A DNA stretch of 64,000 nt from CAYPAV01 sp964408805 (GCA_964408805.1 CAYPAV010000017.1:1-64000), one strand, 5' to 3'. Shown: positions 25,433-34,660, counted from the first letter of the stretch. Translations and numbers: made by a program. Notes: generated by a model not told the origin, from the sequence alone.

Positions 25433-25714
25433 ATGAAGTTGGACCGTGATGAAGCCGAGACAATCGGTCTCAGGGCGCTGGCCTTTCTGGCGGCCGATGG
25501 CGAGTTGTTGCCGCGGTTTTTCGCGTTGACCGGAATGAATGCGGAGACGCTCCGCGCCGCCGCGGGAGACCCGGCCACCTTGATCGGGGTATTGGATTTC
25601 CTGATGTTCGACGACCGGCTCGTGCTTGCCTTCGCGGAGGAAATTGCCGTCGATCCCGCGCGCGTCCCGGCGGCTCGCCATCTTTTGTCCGGCGAGACGG
25701 GTGATCCGGTTTGA
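25433..25714 (+). CDS. DUF3572 family protein
   Basis: A 93-residue, mostly helical, acidic protein. ETIGLRALAFLAADGELLPRF at residues 8-28 and VLDFLMFDDRLVLAFAEE are characteristic of DUF3572, a family largely confined to Alphaproteobacteria. Function is unknown. It starts 41 bases from the divergent luciferase-like remnant. Confidence 0.8.
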   Translation: MKLDRDEAETIGLRALAFLAADGELLPRFFALTGMNAETLRAAAGDPATLIGVLDFLMFDDRLVLAFAEEIAVDPARVPAARHLLSGETGDPV

Positions 25715-25772
25715 CGCGGCGGGGTGCGGCGGTTAGGTAGCGCATCAATTTGCAAGATGGGGAGCCGTCGCG

Positions 25773-26603
25773 ATGACCGACAAGGGCTACGACAATCCGG
25801 ATTTGTTGTGGACGCCGGCACAGCTGCATGACCGTCTCGGCGATCCAAAGTTAAAGATCGTCGACGTCAGGCCCGGCGAGCGTTACGCCATGGGTCACAT
25901 CCCGGACGCGCGTCATTATCCGGTCTACGCCGTCAATTGTGACGACACCGACGAGGCGCCGCTCAATTCCTTCGTCCGCATGTGGGCGTTTCTCCTCGGT
26001 CATCGGGGTGTTTCGTTCGACGATACCATTGTCTTCTGCGGCGAAGTTTCCGGCATGACCGTTTCGCGGGCCTTCTGGTTCCTCGAGTATCTCGGCCACA
26101 ACGACGTTCATGTCGTCGACGGCGGGTATACGGCTTGGGAAGCAGCGGGTCTCTCCACGACGCGCGATGCGGTGCCGGCGCCGGCGGCGCCTTTCAATTA
26201 CACGCCGCGCCGTGCGCGTCTCGCGACCTATAAGGATGTTCTGGGGGCGATCGATAATCCGGATTGTTTCATCCTCGATACCCGCTCGGCCAAGGAATAC
26301 ACGGGCGAGGATGTCCGGGCGGACCGGGGTGGGGCGGTGCCGGGCGCCGTCCATTGCGAGTGGGTCGAGAATATGAATGACGCCGGCGAGATGAAGGCGG
26401 GGGACGAATTGCGCCGCGTATACGAAGCGATCGGCGCCACGCCGGAGAAGGATATCATTGCCTATTGTCAGACGGGATACCGATCGGCGCATGCCTATCT
26501 GGCGCTACGGCTGATCGGCTATGAGCGGGTGCGGAACTATCTTGGTTCTTGGAAGGAATGGGGGAACAAACCCGAGCTGCCGGTCATTCGACCCAACGCG
26601 TGA
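25773..26603 (+). CDS. Two-domain sulfurtransferase (rhodanese)
   Basis: A 276-residue protein with two rhodanese domains. The first (residues 10-135) has LKIVDVRPGERYAMGHIPDA and a loop with FCGEVSGMT. The second (about 155-270) has FILDTRSAKEY and the active-site loop AYCQTGYRSAHAY with the persulfide-carrying cysteine. Length and order fit thiosulfate or 3-mercaptopyruvate sulfurtransferases, which pass sulfane sulfur to cyanide or thiols. It is a single gene; a GGGGAG ribosome site precedes it. Confidence 0.9.
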   Translation: MTDKGYDNPDLLWTPAQLHDRLGDPKLKIVDVRPGERYAMGHIPDARHYPVYAVNCDDTDEAPLNSFVRMWAFLLGHRGVSFDDTIVFCGEVSGMTVSRAFWFLEYLGHNDVHVVDGGYTAWEAAGLSTTRDAVPAPAAPFNYTPRRARLATYKDVLGAIDNPDCFILDTRSAKEYTGEDVRADRGGAVPGAVHCEWVENMNDAGEMKAGDELRRVYEAIGATPEKDIIAYCQTGYRSAHAYLALRLIGYERVRNYLGSWKEWGNKPELPVIRPNA

Positions 26604-26610
26604 GTCCGGT

Positions 26611-26787
26611 CTAGTCGTCCAATTCACCTTCGATATCGAGCTTCGGCGCCATCGTGACCGAACGATAAAGGGCCTCGACCGCCGCGTAGTGAAGATCGCG
26701 CTTGGATTCCTCGCCGGATTCGCTGCTGAGACGTTCGGCCCAGTCTTCCTAGCCTTTGAAATAGGTGGCGTAATTAATCGTAATCAT
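26611..26787 (-). pseudogene. Small ORF broken by an amber codon; paralogue of the ORF at 26924-27118
   Basis: Starting at an ATG at 26787 behind GGGAACGGG, the frame reads MITINYATYFKG, then TAG at 26749-26751, then EDWAERLSSESGEE and on to a second TAG at 26611. The neighbouring ORF at 26924-27118 reads MVVVNYSKCLESQNDWADTL; aligned without gaps, its Gln13 falls exactly on the amber codon, so a CAG to TAG change explains the break. Both proteins would be about 58-64 residues, acidic and helical. I do not recognise the family. Amber readthrough is possible but less likely than simple decay. Confidence 0.6.
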
Positions 26788-26923
26788 CTTGCCCGTTCCC
26801 GCCGTTCTAGAATTCGCTTAAATAATCCTATTCTTTGACATCCAGCGAAGTGATCCCCATCACAACAAGAGCAGATTTTGCGGGATTGCGTCAAGGCGCC
26901 CGGACCCTGATTCATCGAGCAGG

Positions 26924-27118
26924 TCAATCTTGCCTATTGGAGCCGGCAAGAAGTTGGCTCGAATTGCGCGATATCGCGATCAAACGGTTGAGAGCGGTGA
27001 CCGCCAGCAAGGCGTTCTCCCGATGCTCCTCCGACTCGCTCTCTCTTGCCTGCCGGGCCAAGGTGTCGGCCCAATCATTCTGTGATTCCAGACACTTGCT
27101 ATAGTTTACCACGACCAC
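26924..27118 (-). CDS. Small acidic protein of unknown family (64 aa)
   Basis: A GTG-started frame with an AAAGGA site seven bases upstream. The protein begins VVVNYSKCLESQNDWADTL and continues as a probable amphipathic helix rich in Glu and Arg (ARESESEEHRENALLAV). The main support for it being real is the paralogous frame 137 bases downstream, which shares the NY, DWA and L positions and similar length. The family and function are not recognised. It may be a recent tandem duplication of one small gene. Confidence 0.5.
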   Translation of the reverse strand: MVVVNYSKCLESQNDWADTLARQARESESEEHRENALLAVTALNRLIAISRNSSQLLAGSNRQD

Positions 27119-27375
27119 GACATGTTCCTTTCAATTCGGCCGGGCGTTGCCACCCTTCTATTTCATCCGTCGGTGTCTCCGACATTGCCCGCATCGTCCG
27201 CGGGCGTTGCGTGCCAACCGTCGACCGTTTTCTTGCAGCCCCCGTGCCAAGGCGGGCGTCAGCGAGTGGACTTCGGGAAAATCACGGTCTAAACCTCCGA
27301 ACGCGTCGCCGCGCGGAGGATTTGCCGAGGTGGCGTCGATGTTTTGTGATTGTTTGACCGATTGATGTAATTGGC

Positions 27376-29418
27376 GTGACGGCGGGCGCGATGGTCGGAG
27401 CCGACATGACGGAACTGAGAGCGGCGGCGGCATTCGCCGACGGGAAGTTGTCGCGCGCGGAAGAACTCGCGGGTCGGGCGCTGCGATCGGGAACGGCCGG
27501 GGCGCACGCGCTTCTCACGCGGATCCTTCACGCCGGCGGCCGGCTCGACGAGGCGGCCGAGCATGCCCGCGCGGGTCTTGCCGAAAACCCCGAAGACGCC
27601 CTGACCCATGCTTATCTCGGGTCCATTCTGTTGGCGGACGACGATACCGAAGCTGCCTTGACGCATTACCGCATGGCGGTTCGGCTGCGGCCGGAGGAAG
27701 CGGCCTTTCACGACGAACTGGGGAAAGCGCTGCTTTCGGCGAAAGATCTCGAGGGTGCGGAATCGGCGCTTCGAGACGCGGTCCGCCTGGCGCCCGATAA
27801 GCCTGAAACTCACAACAATCTCGGCAATGCGCTGCGTGCGCTCGGTCGGCACGAGGCGGCGGCCGAATGTTATCGCGCCGCACTTGCACGACGTCCCGAC
27901 TACGCCGAGGCCCGCAGTAATCTTGGCGTCGTGACACAGGAGATGGGGGATGGGGCGGCGGCGGCCGGGCATTACCGGGAGGCCCTGGCCGACAATCCCG
28001 ACGACGCCTTCGCGCACACCAACCTTGGGACGGTTTTGGCCGCCGAAGGGGCGCTCGGCGAGGCGGAGGCGGCGCACCGCCGAGCCATCGACATCGCGCC
28101 CGACCGGGCCGCTGCTTGGAACAATCTGGGGATCGTCCTGAAGGACCAGGGGAGGCTGGATGACGCCATCGAAGCCTACCAGGCGGCGCGTGCCCGCGAT
28201 CCCGACGACGCGGCCTTTCATTCGAACCTGCTGTTCGGCCTTTGTTACGATGCCGCCGCGACCGAGGAGAGCTTGTTCGAGGCGCATCGCGACTATGGGG
28301 CGGAGAGGGAATCCGGGTCGCCGGCCCGGATTCCCCGCAAATCGGGCGATCGCCTCCGGGTCGGCTATGTCTCGCCCGACTTCTACAGCCATTCGGTCGC
28401 CGCCTTCATCGAACCGGTGATCGCCGGACATGCCCGCGAGCGCTATTTTGTTGCCTGCTATTCCGATCTGGCCGCCGGCGATGCGGTGACGGAGCGTCTC
28501 AAATCCGGTGCCGATTTGTGGTGTGACACCCTTGCCTTGAGTGATACCGCGCTCTTCGACCGAATCCGTGAGGATGAGATCGATATCTTGGTCGATCTTA
28601 CCGGGCACACAGCGGGGAACCGGCTCCCGGTTTTCGCGATGCGGGCGGCGCCGGTGCAAATATCTTGGATCGGCTATCCCGCGACGACCGGACTGTCACG
28701 GATGGACTACCGCATCACCGATCGCTGGACGGACCCGCCGGGAGAGGCGGACCGCTGGCATTGTGAGCGGCTGCTCCGTCTCGGGCCGGGTTTCCTCGCA
28801 TATAAAGCGCCGGAGGAAGCACCGGAACCACGCGCGGCGGCGAGCGCCGGTCCCTTAACCTATGGGTCGTTCAATAACCTCTCTAAGATTAATGACGTCG
28901 TTGTTGAGACTTGGGCGGAAATATTGCGCGGTGCGCCCGAAGCCGAATTGTTGCTGAAGTCGCGGCAACTCGCGGATCCCGGCATCCGGGAGCGCCTTGG
29001 CGGGGCTTTCCGTCGCCAAGGTATCGACGATTCGCGGTTGCGGCTTCTCGGGCGGATCGAGGATCGCGGCCAGCATCTGGCGCTCTATAACGAGGTCGAT
29101 GTCGCACTCGACACCTTCCCCTACAATGGCACGACGACGACCTGCGAGGCGCTTTGGATGGGGGTGCCGGTCGTTGCCTTGTCGGGAGAGCGCCATGCGG
29201 GGCGGGTCGGCGAAGGACTTCTGCGGCGGGCGGGTTTCGAGGATTGGGTCGCGGGCTCGCGCGCGGCCTATATCGAAGCCGCGCTGGGCCTCGCGACCGA
29301 TCGGCCGACCCCCGGTACTGTCCGGGTGCGGTTCTCCGCGTCATCCGTGATGGACGCGGATACCGTCGTCAATGCGCTGGAGGCGGCCTACGAGAAGGTT
29401 TGGCGGGACGTTTCCTGA
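27376..29418 (+). CDS. TPR-containing SPINDLY/OGT-type glycosyltransferase (GT41)
   Basis: A 680-residue protein. Residues about 10-290 are consecutive TPR units (for example PDKPETHNNLGNALRALGR and PDRAAAWNNLGIVLKDQGR). The C-terminal half is the GT41 catalytic region: RVGYVSPDFYSHSVAAF with the conserved histidine, QISWIGYPATTGLSRMDY, YGSFNNLSKIND with the nucleotide-sugar lysine, and FPYNGTTTTCEALWMGVP. It probably adds a sugar (GlcNAc-type or fucose-type donor) to protein serine/threonine or to a surface structure. The start is GTG; ATGs at 27391 and 27406 are alternatives. It overlaps the MATE gene by one base. Confidence 0.87.
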   Translation: MTAGAMVGADMTELRAAAAFADGKLSRAEELAGRALRSGTAGAHALLTRILHAGGRLDEAAEHARAGLAENPEDALTHAYLGSILLADDDTEAALTHYRMAVRLRPEEAAFHDELGKALLSAKDLEGAESALRDAVRLAPDKPETHNNLGNALRALGRHEAAAECYRAALARRPDYAEARSNLGVVTQEMGDGAAAAGHYREALADNPDDAFAHTNLGTVLAAEGALGEAEAAHRRAIDIAPDRAAAWNNLGIVLKDQGRLDDAIEAYQAARARDPDDAAFHSNLLFGLCYDAAATEESLFEAHRDYGAERESGSPARIPRKSGDRLRVGYVSPDFYSHSVAAFIEPVIAGHARERYFVACYSDLAAGDAVTERLKSGADLWCDTLALSDTALFDRIREDEIDILVDLTGHTAGNRLPVFAMRAAPVQISWIGYPATTGLSRMDYRITDRWTDPPGEADRWHCERLLRLGPGFLAYKAPEEAPEPRAAASAGPLTYGSFNNLSKINDVVVETWAEILRGAPEAELLLKSRQLADPGIRERLGGAFRRQGIDDSRLRLLGRIEDRGQHLALYNEVDVALDTFPYNGTTTTCEALWMGVPVVALSGERHAGRVGEGLLRRAGFEDWVAGSRAAYIEAALGLATDRPTPGTVRVRFSASSVMDADTVVNALEAAYEKVWRDVS

Positions 29419-30749
29419 TGCCCCTTGTCCCGCCCGCCTGGATTGATCGGGACGTCCACCGGCGCGTCTGGCGCATGGCGGGTCCGATCCTGCTGTCCAA
29501 CATTTCGGTGCCGCTCCTCGGTGCCGTCGATACGGCCGTGGTGGGGCACCTTTCCGATCCCTATTATATTGGCGCGGTCGCGACCGGCGCGCTGGTCTTC
29601 AACTTCATCTATTTCGGGTTCAATTGCCTGCGAATGGGCACCACCGGACCGACCGCCCAAGCGGTCGGTGCCGGTGATATGGGCGAGGTGCGGGCGATGC
29701 TGGGCCGGGCTCTGCTTCTGGCCGGCGCCATATCAGTGCCCCTTCTGCTCCTACAGCTGCCGATCGCGAATTTCGCGTTTTGGCTGATCGAGGCCAGCCC
29801 GGAGGTCGAGACCAACGGCCACACCTATTTCCTGATCCGGGTCTGGGCGCTGCCGGCGGTGCTCTCGACCTATGCCGCGATCGGTTGGTTCTACGGGCTG
29901 GAGGATGCCCGGGTGCCGTTGGTGCTTCAAATATTCACCAATGCGATCAATATCGCGCTCGATTTTCTGTTCGTCTTCGGGTTCGGCTGGGATGTCGCCG
30001 GCGTGGCGGTGGCGAGCTTGATCGCGGAATTCGCGGGCCTCGGGCTCGTCGGCTATTTCATCCTACGTCGGCTGCGGCAATTGCCGCGTTCGGAGCGCCG
30101 GGCACGCGTTCTGGACATGGCCCGTCTCGGGCGGATGTTCGCGATCAATCGTGACATCTTCATTCGAACCATGTGCGTCGTCTCCGCCTCCGCGATCTTT
30201 ATCGCGGAAAGCGCCAAATTCGGCGACGTGACGCTGGCGGCGAACCAGGTGCTGCACAATTTCCTGCTGTTCACTTCATTTGCCGTCGACGGGTTCGCCT
30301 TCGCGGCCGAGGCATTGATCGGCGAGTCGATCGGGCGGCGGACCCTTGACGGCTTTCGAAAGGCGGTCCGAGCGGTGCTGATTTGGGCGGCGTTATTTTC
30401 GATAGCGAATGTGGCTGTCTTTTGGGTCGCCGGTGTCGGGATCATCCATCTCCTGACCAATATCGAGACCGTTCGCGCGGAGGCGGAGCGGTTCCTGCCA
30501 TGGGCCGTCCTGATGCCCCTGGCCTCGACTTGGGCGTTCGCATTCGACGGTATCTTTCTTGGGGCCACGCGCACGAAGGCGATGCGGAATTCGATGTTCG
30601 TGGCCTTCGCCTTCTTTCTTGCCGGCATCTTCCTGGTCGCCCCGAGCCAGGGCAACGCGGGTCTATGGCTGGCCTATGCAATGTTCCTGTCCGTGCGCGG
30701 ACTGACGCTTGCCTTGGTCTATCCGCGTCTCGCACGTTCGATCGCTTGA
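29418..30749 (+). CDS. MATE family efflux transporter (DinF-like)
   Basis: A 443-residue membrane protein with about twelve helices in two homologous halves. The N-terminal signature VWRMAGPILLSNISVPLLGAVDTAVVGHL is shown here as residues 14-42, and FDGIFLGATRTKAMRNSM repeats the motif in the second half. MATE proteins export drugs or metabolites using Na+ or H+. The start is the ATG that overlaps the glycosyltransferase stop (TGATG); earlier in-frame codons lie inside that gene. It converges with the RNA methyltransferase gene. Confidence 0.9.
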   Translation: MPLVPPAWIDRDVHRRVWRMAGPILLSNISVPLLGAVDTAVVGHLSDPYYIGAVATGALVFNFIYFGFNCLRMGTTGPTAQAVGAGDMGEVRAMLGRALLLAGAISVPLLLLQLPIANFAFWLIEASPEVETNGHTYFLIRVWALPAVLSTYAAIGWFYGLEDARVPLVLQIFTNAINIALDFLFVFGFGWDVAGVAVASLIAEFAGLGLVGYFILRRLRQLPRSERRARVLDMARLGRMFAINRDIFIRTMCVVSASAIFIAESAKFGDVTLAANQVLHNFLLFTSFAVDGFAFAAEALIGESIGRRTLDGFRKAVRAVLIWAALFSIANVAVFWVAGVGIIHLLTNIETVRAEAERFLPWAVLMPLASTWAFAFDGIFLGATRTKAMRNSMFVAFAFFLAGIFLVAPSQGNAGLWLAYAMFLSVRGLTLALVYPRLARSIA

Positions 30750-30753
30750 GCGG

Positions 30754-32007
30754 TCAATCGCGCGATAGCACCGCGACCGCCTCGATTTCGGCCGACCAGA
30801 CGAACTGGTCGATGGGTGTGACACTTTCAACGCGATAACCGCCGTCGACCAGATGGCGGAGATCTCGTGCCAGGGTCGCTGGATTACAGGAAATCGCGAC
30901 GATTCGGCCGACCGCGGAATTCGCCAGGGCGCGGGCCTGGGCCTGGGCGCCGGCCCGTGGCGGATCGAAGACAACGGCATCGAAAGGCCTCAATTCCTCC
31001 GCCGTCAGGGGTGCCCGCGCGAAATCGCGTTCCATGGCGTCCACCGGTTGGCCGGAGGCGGCTTTTTTCACCGCCGCCACCATATGGGGATCCCCCTCGA
31101 AAGCCTTGACCTGGCCAAGTCGGGCGAGCGCGAAACTCAAGGCGCCGCAGCCCGCATAGAGATCGGCGATGCGCTTGGCAGGGCCGACTCCGCGACAAGC
31201 GGCTTCCGCCAGGATTGCCGCGCCCTCGCGGCTCGGCTGGAGAAAATAACCCTCCGGAAGGGCGACCGTTGCGCCGGTCAGTTGCAGGACGGGTTGGCGC
31301 CGGAAGATCAGTGGCTCTCCGCCGTCGCCCCGCCACCAGGAAATTCGCGCGATATCGTGAGTCTCGGCGAATTCGGCGAGATGTTGGCGAACGCGGGCCC
31401 CGGGCGGCGGGGCTCGGCCCGGCAAGAGCAACAGATCGAGGCCGCTATCCGTTTCGGTGATCCGAATGTCGCCGCGTCGGGGGAAAGGACGGGCCGAGCC
31501 GAGCAGTTCGCGCAAGGGCGCGATCGAGGCCGCAATGGCGTCGGTCGCCACTGGGCATTCCTCGAGATCGACGATCCGACGGCCCCGCGGGTGATGAAGG
31601 CCGAGGCGCGGTCGGCGGCCGCCGTCGGCGGCAAGTTCGACCCTTCGGCGGGTTCCCGGCGGAACCGAGATCGTCGTGGCGACGATATCGCCGCGGAGTC
31701 CTCGGCGATCCAGGGATTCCACCAGGATTCGTCGTTTGAACTCGGCTGTTTCAATGGGCGAGATATGCTGTAGTGCACAGCCGCCGCAATGCGTGAAGTG
31801 CCGGCAGTGGGGCGCTGTCCGTCCCGTGCCAGGTACGAGAATGGTCTCGATTTCCACTGCGCGGCCTTCGCCTCTGGCTCGTCCGGTACGGACGCGAAGC
31901 CGGTCGCCGGGCGCCGCGAACGGGATATAAAGCGGGGTGTTTCGGCTCGGATGATCCGCCAGGCCGTCGCCGCGCGCGCCCAGGTCACGGACGGTCACGT
32001 CGAGCAA
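30754..32007 (-). CDS. TrmA/RlmD-type RNA (uracil-5-)-methyltransferase
   Basis: A 417-residue enzyme. An N-terminal TRAM-like domain (VRDLGARGDGLA to LRVRTGRARGEGR) precedes the Fe-S cysteine cluster CRHFTHCGGCALQH. The SAM-dependent domain contains DLYAGCGALSFALARLG, FDPPRAGAQAQ and the catalytic cysteine in AISCNPATLARDLRHL. It methylates C5 of a uridine in 23S rRNA or tRNA; which one cannot be decided here. Confidence 0.9.
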   Translation of the reverse strand: MLDVTVRDLGARGDGLADHPSRNTPLYIPFAAPGDRLRVRTGRARGEGRAVEIETILVPGTGRTAPHCRHFTHCGGCALQHISPIETAEFKRRILVESLDRRGLRGDIVATTISVPPGTRRRVELAADGGRRPRLGLHHPRGRRIVDLEECPVATDAIAASIAPLRELLGSARPFPRRGDIRITETDSGLDLLLLPGRAPPPGARVRQHLAEFAETHDIARISWWRGDGGEPLIFRRQPVLQLTGATVALPEGYFLQPSREGAAILAEAACRGVGPAKRIADLYAGCGALSFALARLGQVKAFEGDPHMVAAVKKAASGQPVDAMERDFARAPLTAEELRPFDAVVFDPPRAGAQAQARALANSAVGRIVAISCNPATLARDLRHLVDGGYRVESVTPIDQFVWSAEIEAVAVLSRD

Positions 32008-32177
32008 GACGGGTATGTCCTTCGGGCTCGAAATTAGTTTTTTCTTTGGCTATTGAATAACTATTCCGGTTTATTTGGTAGTTAGTTATTATAGTGTTGT
32101 ACAGGTAAGTAATTTTTGAGAGTTCGCGAAATCGCCGAGGGGCGAGGCCGCGAGGATATGCCACGTCGTTTGGAACA

Positions 32178-32984
32178 TTGGTCGGCGTCCTGTTCGGATT
32201 TGGGCTTTTCGTGACCTCCGTCGTGACAAGCACCGATAATTATATGATTTTCGTGAGTTTTTCGAGTGGCTTAATGGTCATTGGAGGGACCTTCGCGGCA
32301 ACGTTGATCGCCCAGGAAGTTCGGTATGTGATGCTCGCATTGCGTGGCATCGGCAGTATATTTTCTGTTCAGAGTGCCGGGCGAAACATCTTGAACCGGG
32401 AAATCGGGCGCATCATCCGATGGGGGTACTTGGTTCAATCCGGCGGCGTGCTGGCACTCGAGCAAGAGGTCGGCAAGGTCAGGGGCGATGAATTTCTGAA
32501 TTTCGGGGTCGAACTGATTCTCGCGGGAAATGACGGCGACGAGGTGCGCGAGATACTCCTGAATGTCGCCGCCACGACCTATGGGCGGAACATGGTTCAG
32601 GCGAATATTCTGAAATCCATGGGCGCCACCGCACCGGCCTTCGGGATGATCGGCACGCTGGTCGGGTTGATCATCATGCTCGACAGCATGGGCGACGATC
32701 CCTCCAAGCTGGGCAGCGGCCTCGCCATCGCGCTTTGCACGACGCTGTATGGGGTGCTGGCCTCGCGCTTGGTCTTCGTCCCGGCGGCGGCGAAAGTCGA
32801 ACAGCGCCAGCAGATTATGCGGTTTCGCAATGAGCTGATGGCGGAGGGATTGGCGCTGCTGGGCGATCAGACCAGCCCGCGGACGATCCAGGACCGCATG
32901 AACAGCTTCATCGATCCCGCCATTCGCTTCGACATCGATCAACAGCTCAAGGGCGGCGCCGGCGAAGCGGAGGCGGCCGAATGA
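32178..32984 (+). CDS. MotA-type flagellar motor stator protein
   Basis: A 268-residue protein with two N-terminal membrane helices (LVGVLFGFGLFVTSVV and MIFVSFSSGLMVIGGTFAA), a cytoplasmic domain, and two more helices (ATAPAFGMIGTLVGLIIML and SGLAIALCTTLYGVLAS), the MotA/PomA layout. With MotB it forms the ion-driven stator. The start is uncertain: the frame is open from 32109 but offers no ATG; TTG at 32178 is used, while ATG at 32158 is out of frame. A few N-terminal residues may be missing. It overlaps motB by ATGA. Confidence 0.8.
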   Translation: MVGVLFGFGLFVTSVVTSTDNYMIFVSFSSGLMVIGGTFAATLIAQEVRYVMLALRGIGSIFSVQSAGRNILNREIGRIIRWGYLVQSGGVLALEQEVGKVRGDEFLNFGVELILAGNDGDEVREILLNVAATTYGRNMVQANILKSMGATAPAFGMIGTLVGLIIMLDSMGDDPSKLGSGLAIALCTTLYGVLASRLVFVPAAAKVEQRQQIMRFRNELMAEGLALLGDQTSPRTIQDRMNSFIDPAIRFDIDQQLKGGAGEAEAAE

Positions 32985-33643
32985 AGCAGCCTACGATAGA
33001 AGCGCCGCAAGAAGAATCGGAAGATTGGCTCGTTACTTACGCTGATGCCATCACCTTGCTGATGGCATTCTTCGTCATGCTCCTGACTTTCAAGGAATAC
33101 GATGCCGGTCAGCGCGAGGCGGCGGTCAAGGCGATCAAGGAGAATTTGGGCCAGCAGGAAGTCCTGGAAACGCCATTGTTTTCGCTGATGAACAATCTGA
33201 ACTCGATTATGGACGGCGGGAACATTCCGCCCGGCGATTTCGAGGTCAGTTTCGACAAGGACGGCGTCGTCATGGAGTTCAGCAGCAAGGCGTTCTTCAA
33301 GTCGGGTTCGGCGGCGCTCAAGAAGGAAGCCAAGGAGATTCTCGCCGAAGTGGCGGGGGAGATGAAGTCGCCGCATTACGAGCTCTATTCGATCGAAATC
33401 GAAGGACATACCGACGACGTCCCCATTCGCTCGAAACGGTTCCCGTCGAATTGGGAGTTGTCGGCCTCGCGGGCCGCATCCGTCGTCCGATTTTTCATCA
33501 AGCAGGAACTCGAGCCGACCCGTTTGAAGGCCGCCGGATACGCCGATACCCGACCGAAGGTACCGCATTTGGACATGTTCAATGAACCAATACCGGAAAA
33601 CAGGGCGAAGAATCGACGTGTCGGTATCCGTCTGCACCCCTGA
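32981..33643 (+). CDS. MotB/OmpA-family stator protein
   Basis: A 220-residue protein. A single membrane helix at residues 15-38 (WLVTYADAITLLMAFFVMLL) carries the ion-binding aspartate; the context is closer to PomB/MotS than to E. coli MotB, so Na+ use is conceivable. The C-terminal OmpA-like peptidoglycan-binding domain shows IEIEGHTDDVPIRS, NWELSASRAASVVRFF and NRRVGIRLHP. It is co-translated with the MotA gene. No other flagellar gene is in the window. Confidence 0.88.
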   Translation: MKQPTIEAPQEESEDWLVTYADAITLLMAFFVMLLTFKEYDAGQREAAVKAIKENLGQQEVLETPLFSLMNNLNSIMDGGNIPPGDFEVSFDKDGVVMEFSSKAFFKSGSAALKKEAKEILAEVAGEMKSPHYELYSIEIEGHTDDVPIRSKRFPSNWELSASRAASVVRFFIKQELEPTRLKAAGYADTRPKVPHLDMFNEPIPENRAKNRRVGIRLHP

Positions 33644-33671
33644 ATGAGGCATGTGCGAACCAAGAAGAAGG

Positions 33672-33687
33672 TGTGATGAGCGTCACA
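33672..33687. promoter_or_regulatory. Perfect CRP-type palindrome
   Basis: TGTGATGAGCGTCACA matches the full TGTGA-N6-TCACA consensus of the CRP family, with arms in perfect inversion. It starts 29 bases after the motB stop and lies 79 bases before the MBL-fold gene. In related alphaproteobacteria CRP homologues responding to cAMP or cGMP use such sites. It would be well placed to regulate the MBL and HD-GYP genes. Confidence 0.6.
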
Positions 33688-33765
33688 TGAGGCCCCTGGG
33701 CGATGGTTTAGACAGGGTTCGATTGCTCGCTCCATGAAATGGCGTTGCATGAGGGGTAGGTTCAC

Positions 33766-34584
33766 TTGAAGGTCAAATTTTGGGGGGTTCGCGGCAGCAT
33801 AGCCACGCCGTCCCCAAGACATATTGCCTATGGAGGCAACACCAGTTGCGTCGAGGTTCGCGTCGGCGACAAGCTGGTTATTTTCGATTCCGGGACCGGT
33901 ATCCGAAATCTCGGGAACCAGCTCTTGAAGGAGGACATAACCTCCTTTCACATTCTCCTGTCGCACACTCATTGGGACCATATGAACGGCTTTCCGTTCT
34001 TCGCGCCCGCCTACAATCCCAAATGCGACATTACCATACTGGCGGGACACCTGATCGATCAGGGCGGTTTGGAGCAGGTTCTGTCCGGCCAGATGGCGCA
34101 GCCGATGTTCCCGGTGCCGCTTGCGGCAATGAACAGCACGATGTCGATCGAGGATTTTCGAACGGGCGAGGATTTGGATCTTCACAGCGATGTGAAAATC
34201 ACCACGGTAATGCTCAATCACCCGAACGGTGCGACGGGTTACCGGGTCGACTATCAGGGCAATTCGATGTGCTATATTACCGACACCGAGCATGTTCCGG
34301 GGAAGCCCGACGAGAATATTCTGGGCCTCGTCGAGGGTTGCGACCTGATGGTCTATGATTCGACCTATACCGAGACTGAGTTTCCGGGGAAGGTTGGTTG
34401 GGGCCATTCGACCTGGAACGAAGGCGTTCGATTGTGTCGGGCGGCCGACGTCAAATCCATGGCGATCTTCCACCATGACCCGGACCATGAAGACGAGGAC
34501 ATGGATCAGATCGAAGCCGAGGCGCGGGCCGAATGGGAGAGCGCTTTTGTCGCGCGCGAAAAGATGGAGATCGATCTCAGTTGA
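33766..34584 (+). CDS. MBL-fold metallo-hydrolase (phosphodiesterase-like)
   Basis: A 272-residue metallo-beta-lactamase-fold protein. It opens KVKFWGVRGSIATP and the metal site is LSHTHWDHMNG (HxHxDH) near residue 68. Further ligands are supplied by ITDTEH and the C-terminal FHHDPDHED. This form resembles RNase Z/cyclic-nucleotide-phosphodiesterase-like hydrolases often found beside signalling genes. The substrate is not shown. It uses a TTG start after GAGGGGTAGG and lies between motB and an HD-GYP gene. Confidence 0.85.
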   Translation: MKVKFWGVRGSIATPSPRHIAYGGNTSCVEVRVGDKLVIFDSGTGIRNLGNQLLKEDITSFHILLSHTHWDHMNGFPFFAPAYNPKCDITILAGHLIDQGGLEQVLSGQMAQPMFPVPLAAMNSTMSIEDFRTGEDLDLHSDVKITTVMLNHPNGATGYRVDYQGNSMCYITDTEHVPGKPDENILGLVEGCDLMVYDSTYTETEFPGKVGWGHSTWNEGVRLCRAADVKSMAIFHHDPDHEDEDMDQIEAEARAEWESAFVAREKMEIDLS

Positions 34585-34660
34585 GCAGGGTCGCCAGCCC
34601 GCAATTCGGCAAACATCAATTGGTTGCCAGCGGTGAGGCGATACTCCGGGACGGGAATAG

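Noticed and set aside
26749..26751. Readthrough of the amber codon as a special amino acid.
   Set aside because: The paralogue has an ordinary Gln there and nothing suggests pyrrolysine or suppressor machinery; a nonsense mutation is simpler.
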